Assembly (NCBI GenBank): GCA_002509745.1
Contig: DAWK01000096.1
Location: 11,829 to 28,922, forward strand
Direction of reading: 5' to 3'
Length of the DNA: 17,094 nt
Source: Methanobacteriaceae archaeon UBA349
Lineage (GTDB): Archaea > Methanobacteriota > Methanobacteria > Methanobacteriales > Methanobacteriaceae
Within the stretch, counting starts at the first letter, position 1. Each line of letters starts with the position of its first letter. The notes below the pieces were generated by a model, which saw nothing but the letters and a program-made list of their open reading frames with translations, ran no database searches and was not told the origin of the DNA. Position numbers and translations under genes: made by a program. This document shows, in pieces, positions 15,060-17,094 of this stretch.

Positions 15060-15563
15060 TTAAACAATTCTATCTTCAATACTATCAAAGTCCATATTAG
15101 TTATTAAATAATCTTTTATATCTTTAATTTCATCATTTTCTAGCATAAAACTCTTTTTTCCTAGATCTGATTTGGCTTTTACAATTATACTTTCCATTAA
15201 ACATTCATGTGGTTGGATCATTATATCCTCTACAGTTCCCAGTTTTACACCATTGCTAGTGATAACAGTTTTACCAACAATTTTTTTGAAGTTTAATTCA
15301 ATTTTTTTAAGAGAATCTGCTTCTTCCTGACTAATTCTCTCTTCAACATCAGTTACTGATATTTTTAATATTACATAATCACCAATAGCTTCAATTTCAC
15401 TTTCAGTGATTGTGAAATATTTTTTATTTAAAACAGCTCCATCAGAAACCAATATTTTATCAATTAAACAATCAGAAGGTTTTAAAATTATGTCCGCGAT
15501 TTTTCCAATTTCCTGACCCTTCTTATCAATTACAGTTTTCCCAATAAATTCACTTGCTTTCAT
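15060..15563 (-). CDS. Protein with two PRC-barrel domains
   Basis: A 167-residue soluble protein of two tandem PRC-barrel beta domains, residues 1-75 and about 93-162. Each begins with (I/V)GKTVI and contains the G-x-x-(I/V)-x-D-I-(I/M)-(I/L)-x-P block (19-29 and 109-118). Similar small PRC-barrel proteins are common in Methanobacteriales. The fold occurs in the photosynthetic reaction-centre H subunit and in the RNA-processing factor RimM, and archaeal PRC proteins have also been linked to cell division (CdpB). Those forms are also small PRC-only proteins, so a division role is a possibility, not a conclusion. Both copies place a Cys next to Leu after the P block (C32, C121). GGAGATGA precedes the ATG. 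Confidence 0.88.
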   Translation of the reverse strand: MKASEFIGKTVIDKKGQEIGKIADIILKPSDCLIDKILVSDGAVLNKKYFTITESEIEAIGDYVILKISVTDVEERISQEEADSLKKIELNFKKIVGKTVITSNGVKLGTVEDIMIQPHECLMESIIVKAKSDLGKKSFMLENDEIKDIKDYLITNMDFDSIEDRIV

Positions 15564-15596
15564 AATTTCATCTCCATAAACAGGTGCATTATATTA

Positions 15597-15638
15597 TTCT
15601 AATTTAAATTAGAAATTCATATTTATCTTATATAAAAT
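15597..15638 (-). promoter_or_regulatory. PRC-barrel gene promoter with an 18-bp palindrome
   Basis: On the minus strand, TTTTATATAAG (about 15628-15638) is a good TATA box. The perfect palindrome TTCTAATTTAAATTAGAA (15597-15614) sits at the expected transcript start, where a bound regulator could block initiation. Further upstream, TTTATCAAA-ATAA-TTTGATAAA (15666-15687) is another 9+9 inverted repeat. All are A/T-rich and might be chance. Confidence 0.35.
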
Positions 15639-15800
15639 ATTATATATTAAATTATGGAAAATGAATTTATCAAAATAATTTGATAAAATTGTTAATGAAA
15701 ATAAATGAAAATAAAAATCCCTAAGGAAAATTTGATTAGATTAATTTGAAATGAAATAATAATTAATTAAATGAAAAAAAATGTGATGATTATATTTATA

Positions 15801-16154
15801 TTATTTTTCTTCAGCATGTTCTACAGCCATTTTAATCAATATGACAATATGGTCATCTTTAAGATAATATCTGGCCATTTTACCTTCTTTTTTGAATTTA
15901 ACCAAATTTTTATCTCTTAAAACTCTGAGTTGATGTGATATTGCAGAGTGTTCCATTTCCAATAGTGCTGCCAGTTCACAAACACAAAGAGGTTTCTTAG
16001 AAAGAGCATATAATATCTTTAGACGCGTAGGATCTCCCACAGCCTTAAAAAGATTAGTTATAGTGCCAATCATATCATCATTAATCATCTGTGATTTAAC
16101 TTCATTAACCATGGATTCATTGGCTTCCTGAATTTCACACGACCCTTCATTCAT
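15801..16154 (-). CDS. ArsR/SmtB-family metal-sensing transcriptional repressor
   Basis: A 117-residue winged-helix repressor. The DNA-recognition region is CELAALLEMEHSAISHQLRVLRDKNLVKFKKEGKMARYYL (59-98). Two classical metal sites are present. The alpha3N-type site is C57 and C59 (CVC), with C6 near the N-terminus as in CadC. The alpha5 dimer-interface site is D100-x-H102-x10-H113-x2-E116, the exact spacing of SmtB/CzrA/NmtR. Having both suggests sensing of Zn, Cd or Pb by release from DNA. Metal identity cannot be read from sequence. The ribosome binding site is poor. It is divergent from an 81-residue orphan gene, with the shared promoter region holding a candidate operator. No metal efflux gene is within the window. 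Confidence 0.93.
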   Translation of the reverse strand: MNEGSCEIQEANESMVNEVKSQMINDDMIGTITNLFKAVGDPTRLKILYALSKKPLCVCELAALLEMEHSAISHQLRVLRDKNLVKFKKEGKMARYYLKDDHIVILIKMAVEHAEEK

Positions 16155-16222
16155 ACCAATCTATTTCCTGTTAAATACCTATAAAAGTTTTTATCCATAT
16201 TAAAAATTTTGTAAAATAATAA

Positions 16223-16236
16223 AAGAACAAATTCTT
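16223..16236. promoter_or_regulatory. Candidate ArsR-type operator
   Basis: AAGAA-CAAA-TTCTT is an inverted repeat containing GAAC and TTC half-site features typical of ArsR/SmtB operators. It lies between the repressor and the divergent orphan gene, about 70 bases before the repressor start. Autoregulation is expected in this family. This particular site is a guess. Confidence 0.3.
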
Positions 16237-16316
16237 AAACCCCGAATGATAACCGGAAAGATAACAGACTTATTATCAGAAATATATATAAAATAATGAA
16301 TAAATAAGGTGATTAC

Positions 16317-16562
16317 ATGACAGTTGAATGGGTCAAAATAAAGGATATTTTGGGTAAAAACTATACTTATAGTATTAAAGGCCGTCCTAATGCAGAATCA
16401 ATACGAATTAGTGAAAATAAGATTACTATAGGATTAAAAAGAGGGGAAGATAACCTTCCAGCCCATCGTATATTCCTAAAGAACAACTTAATTTACTATG
16501 AATATACATCAGATCATCTACAAAAAAAAGCTAAATATGGTAGAGTTTTTTCAAAAAGATGA
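16317..16562 (+). CDS. Small hypothetical protein divergent from the ArsR repressor
   Basis: An 81-residue basic, soluble protein without Cys that I do not recognise. Alternating hydrophobic residues (ESIRISENKITIGLKRG, FLKNNLIYYEY) suggest a small beta-rich domain with a basic tail (KKAKYGRVFSKR). The start is firm: AAGGTGAT lies just before the ATG, and a strong TATA-like ATATATATAAAA lies at about 16280-16292. The rather short distance between TATA and ATG implies a very short leader. It shares its upstream region with the metal-sensing repressor, so it may be under its control. It has no His/Cys metal motif (one His in PAHR and one in DHL). Confidence 0.7.
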   Translation: MTVEWVKIKDILGKNYTYSIKGRPNAESIRISENKITIGLKRGEDNLPAHRIFLKNNLIYYEYTSDHLQKKAKYGRVFSKR

Positions 16563-16590
16563 ATTAAAAATAATAAAATCGGAATAGTGA

Positions 16591-16614
16591 AATAATAATA
16601 ATAATAATAATAAT
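16591..16614 (+). repeat. Trinucleotide repeat (AAT)8
   Basis: Eight perfect AAT units lie 28 bases after the stop of the small hypothetical gene. Such a simple repeat can vary in length by slippage. No function is evident. Confidence 0.9.
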
Positions 16615-16708
16615 ATTGCAAAAAGTTATAAATCAAAAAACTCTTTATTTTTTTAAATTTAATAAATAATAATTATATATTTTTTAATATTTTGATAAGA
16701 AAATGATG

Positions 16709-16716
16709 AAAAAAAA
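16709..16716 (-). terminator. T-tract downstream of the 5S rRNA gene
   Basis: Eight T on the minus strand about 55 bases past the 5S rRNA 3' end could terminate its transcript. There is also a shorter T-run at about 16751-16755. Confidence 0.35.
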
Positions 16717-16769
16717 CATTGAAAATAAGAATTCAAGCATAATTAGCAAATTTTTAGAGTAATATGAGA

Positions 16770-16889
<120 letters not shown>

Positions 16890-16965
16890 CCAATGAAATT
16901 TAATAATGTTCTAAAACTATCAGTTATACATAACAAACTGGTGATCTAACAGCCATATATGTCCA

Positions 16966-16980
16966 AAGCGTATATAAGCA
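16966..16980 (-). promoter_or_regulatory. TATA box upstream of the 5S rRNA gene
   Basis: CTTATATAC on the minus strand (TATATAAG at 16971-16978 on plus) is a strong archaeal TATA box. The predicted start at about 16949 would give a leader of some 60 bases to be trimmed. A second box-like sequence, TTATGTATAAC (16923-16934), would put the start about ten bases before the 5S gene. Confidence 0.45.
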
Positions 16981-16993
16981 TTAATTTGAGATC

Positions 16994-17017
16994 TATTGAA
17001 ATGATACTTTTTCAATA
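16994..17017. repeat. 8-bp inverted repeat near the window end
   Basis: TATTGAAA (16994-17001) pairs with TTTCAATA (17010-17017) across eight bases. It lies upstream of the 5S promoter. I see no gene from here to the window end. Confidence 0.3.
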
Positions 17018-17094
17018 ATAATAGTAATAAATTTTAATTAAGACTTAAAATAGTTAACAGTATTTATTATATTTGTGTGATTATAAGGAATGGC

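Noticed and set aside
17081-17094. AAGGAATGG at the very end as a possible gene start
   Set aside because: The purine stretch touches the ATG with no spacing and only one codon is visible.

Overview
The window looks like a piece of a methanogenic archaeon chromosome of the order Methanobacteriales, most likely Methanobacterium or a close relative. Supporting signs: AT-rich DNA (about 70% AT by eye), archaeal TATA boxes, GGTGA/GGAG ribosome binding sites, an archaeal NucS/EndoMS endonuclease, an archaeal Lhr-type helicase, a PRC-barrel protein, and a 5S rRNA gene of Methanobacteriales type. No phage, transposon, CRISPR or integrase signal is visible. This is a housekeeping/accessory mosaic, with about 17 protein genes on both strands.

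Layout. 1-1422: a small ferredoxin (minus) divergent from an acidic orphan protein (plus), then a SnoaL-like protein (plus). 1430-4961: an HtpX-like membrane protease (minus), an AT-rich divergent gap, NucS (plus) and an omega-amidase-like nitrilase (plus). 4962-5320 is a convergent gap with two possible RNA hairpins. 5321-9614: a HEAT-repeat protein (minus), then a metallophosphoesterase and an Lhr-type helicase (both plus), a probable nucleic-acid repair/processing pair. 9650-12192 (minus): a methyltransferase, and an alpha/beta hydrolase-TPR operon. Between the methyltransferase and TPR genes, at about 10444-10600, lies what I consider the most interesting object here: a probable plus-strand small RNA with its own TATA box, three hairpins and exposed C-rich stretches that copy the 3' end of 16S rRNA (anti-Shine-Dalgarno). 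12353-14101: a flavodoxin (plus), then a TrmO-like tRNA methyltransferase and a cyclase/kynurenine-formamidase-family enzyme (both minus). 14542-16154: a secreted Lys-rich, sequon-rich protein (plus, TTG start, strong hairpin terminator), a two-PRC-barrel protein (minus) and an ArsR/SmtB metal-sensing repressor (minus). 16317-16562 is a small orphan gene divergent from the repressor. 16770-16889 is a solitary 5S rRNA gene (minus) with two changes at usually invariant positions.

How the parts relate. NucS (mismatch cleavage), the metallophosphoesterase and Lhr all act on nucleic acids, but only the last two are adjacent and co-oriented. The ArsR-type repressor carries both classical metal sites and shares a promoter region with the orphan gene, so these two could form a small metal-responsive unit. 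The putative sRNA could pair with GGTGAT/GGAGGTG ribosome binding sites of the kind used by several genes in this same window. That would make it a translational regulator or a Shine-Dalgarno sponge, which is inference from sequence alone.

All structures were found by reading, without folding software or database searches. In intergenic DNA this AT-rich, perfect inverted repeats of 8-9 bp are expected several times by chance, so I weight them low.
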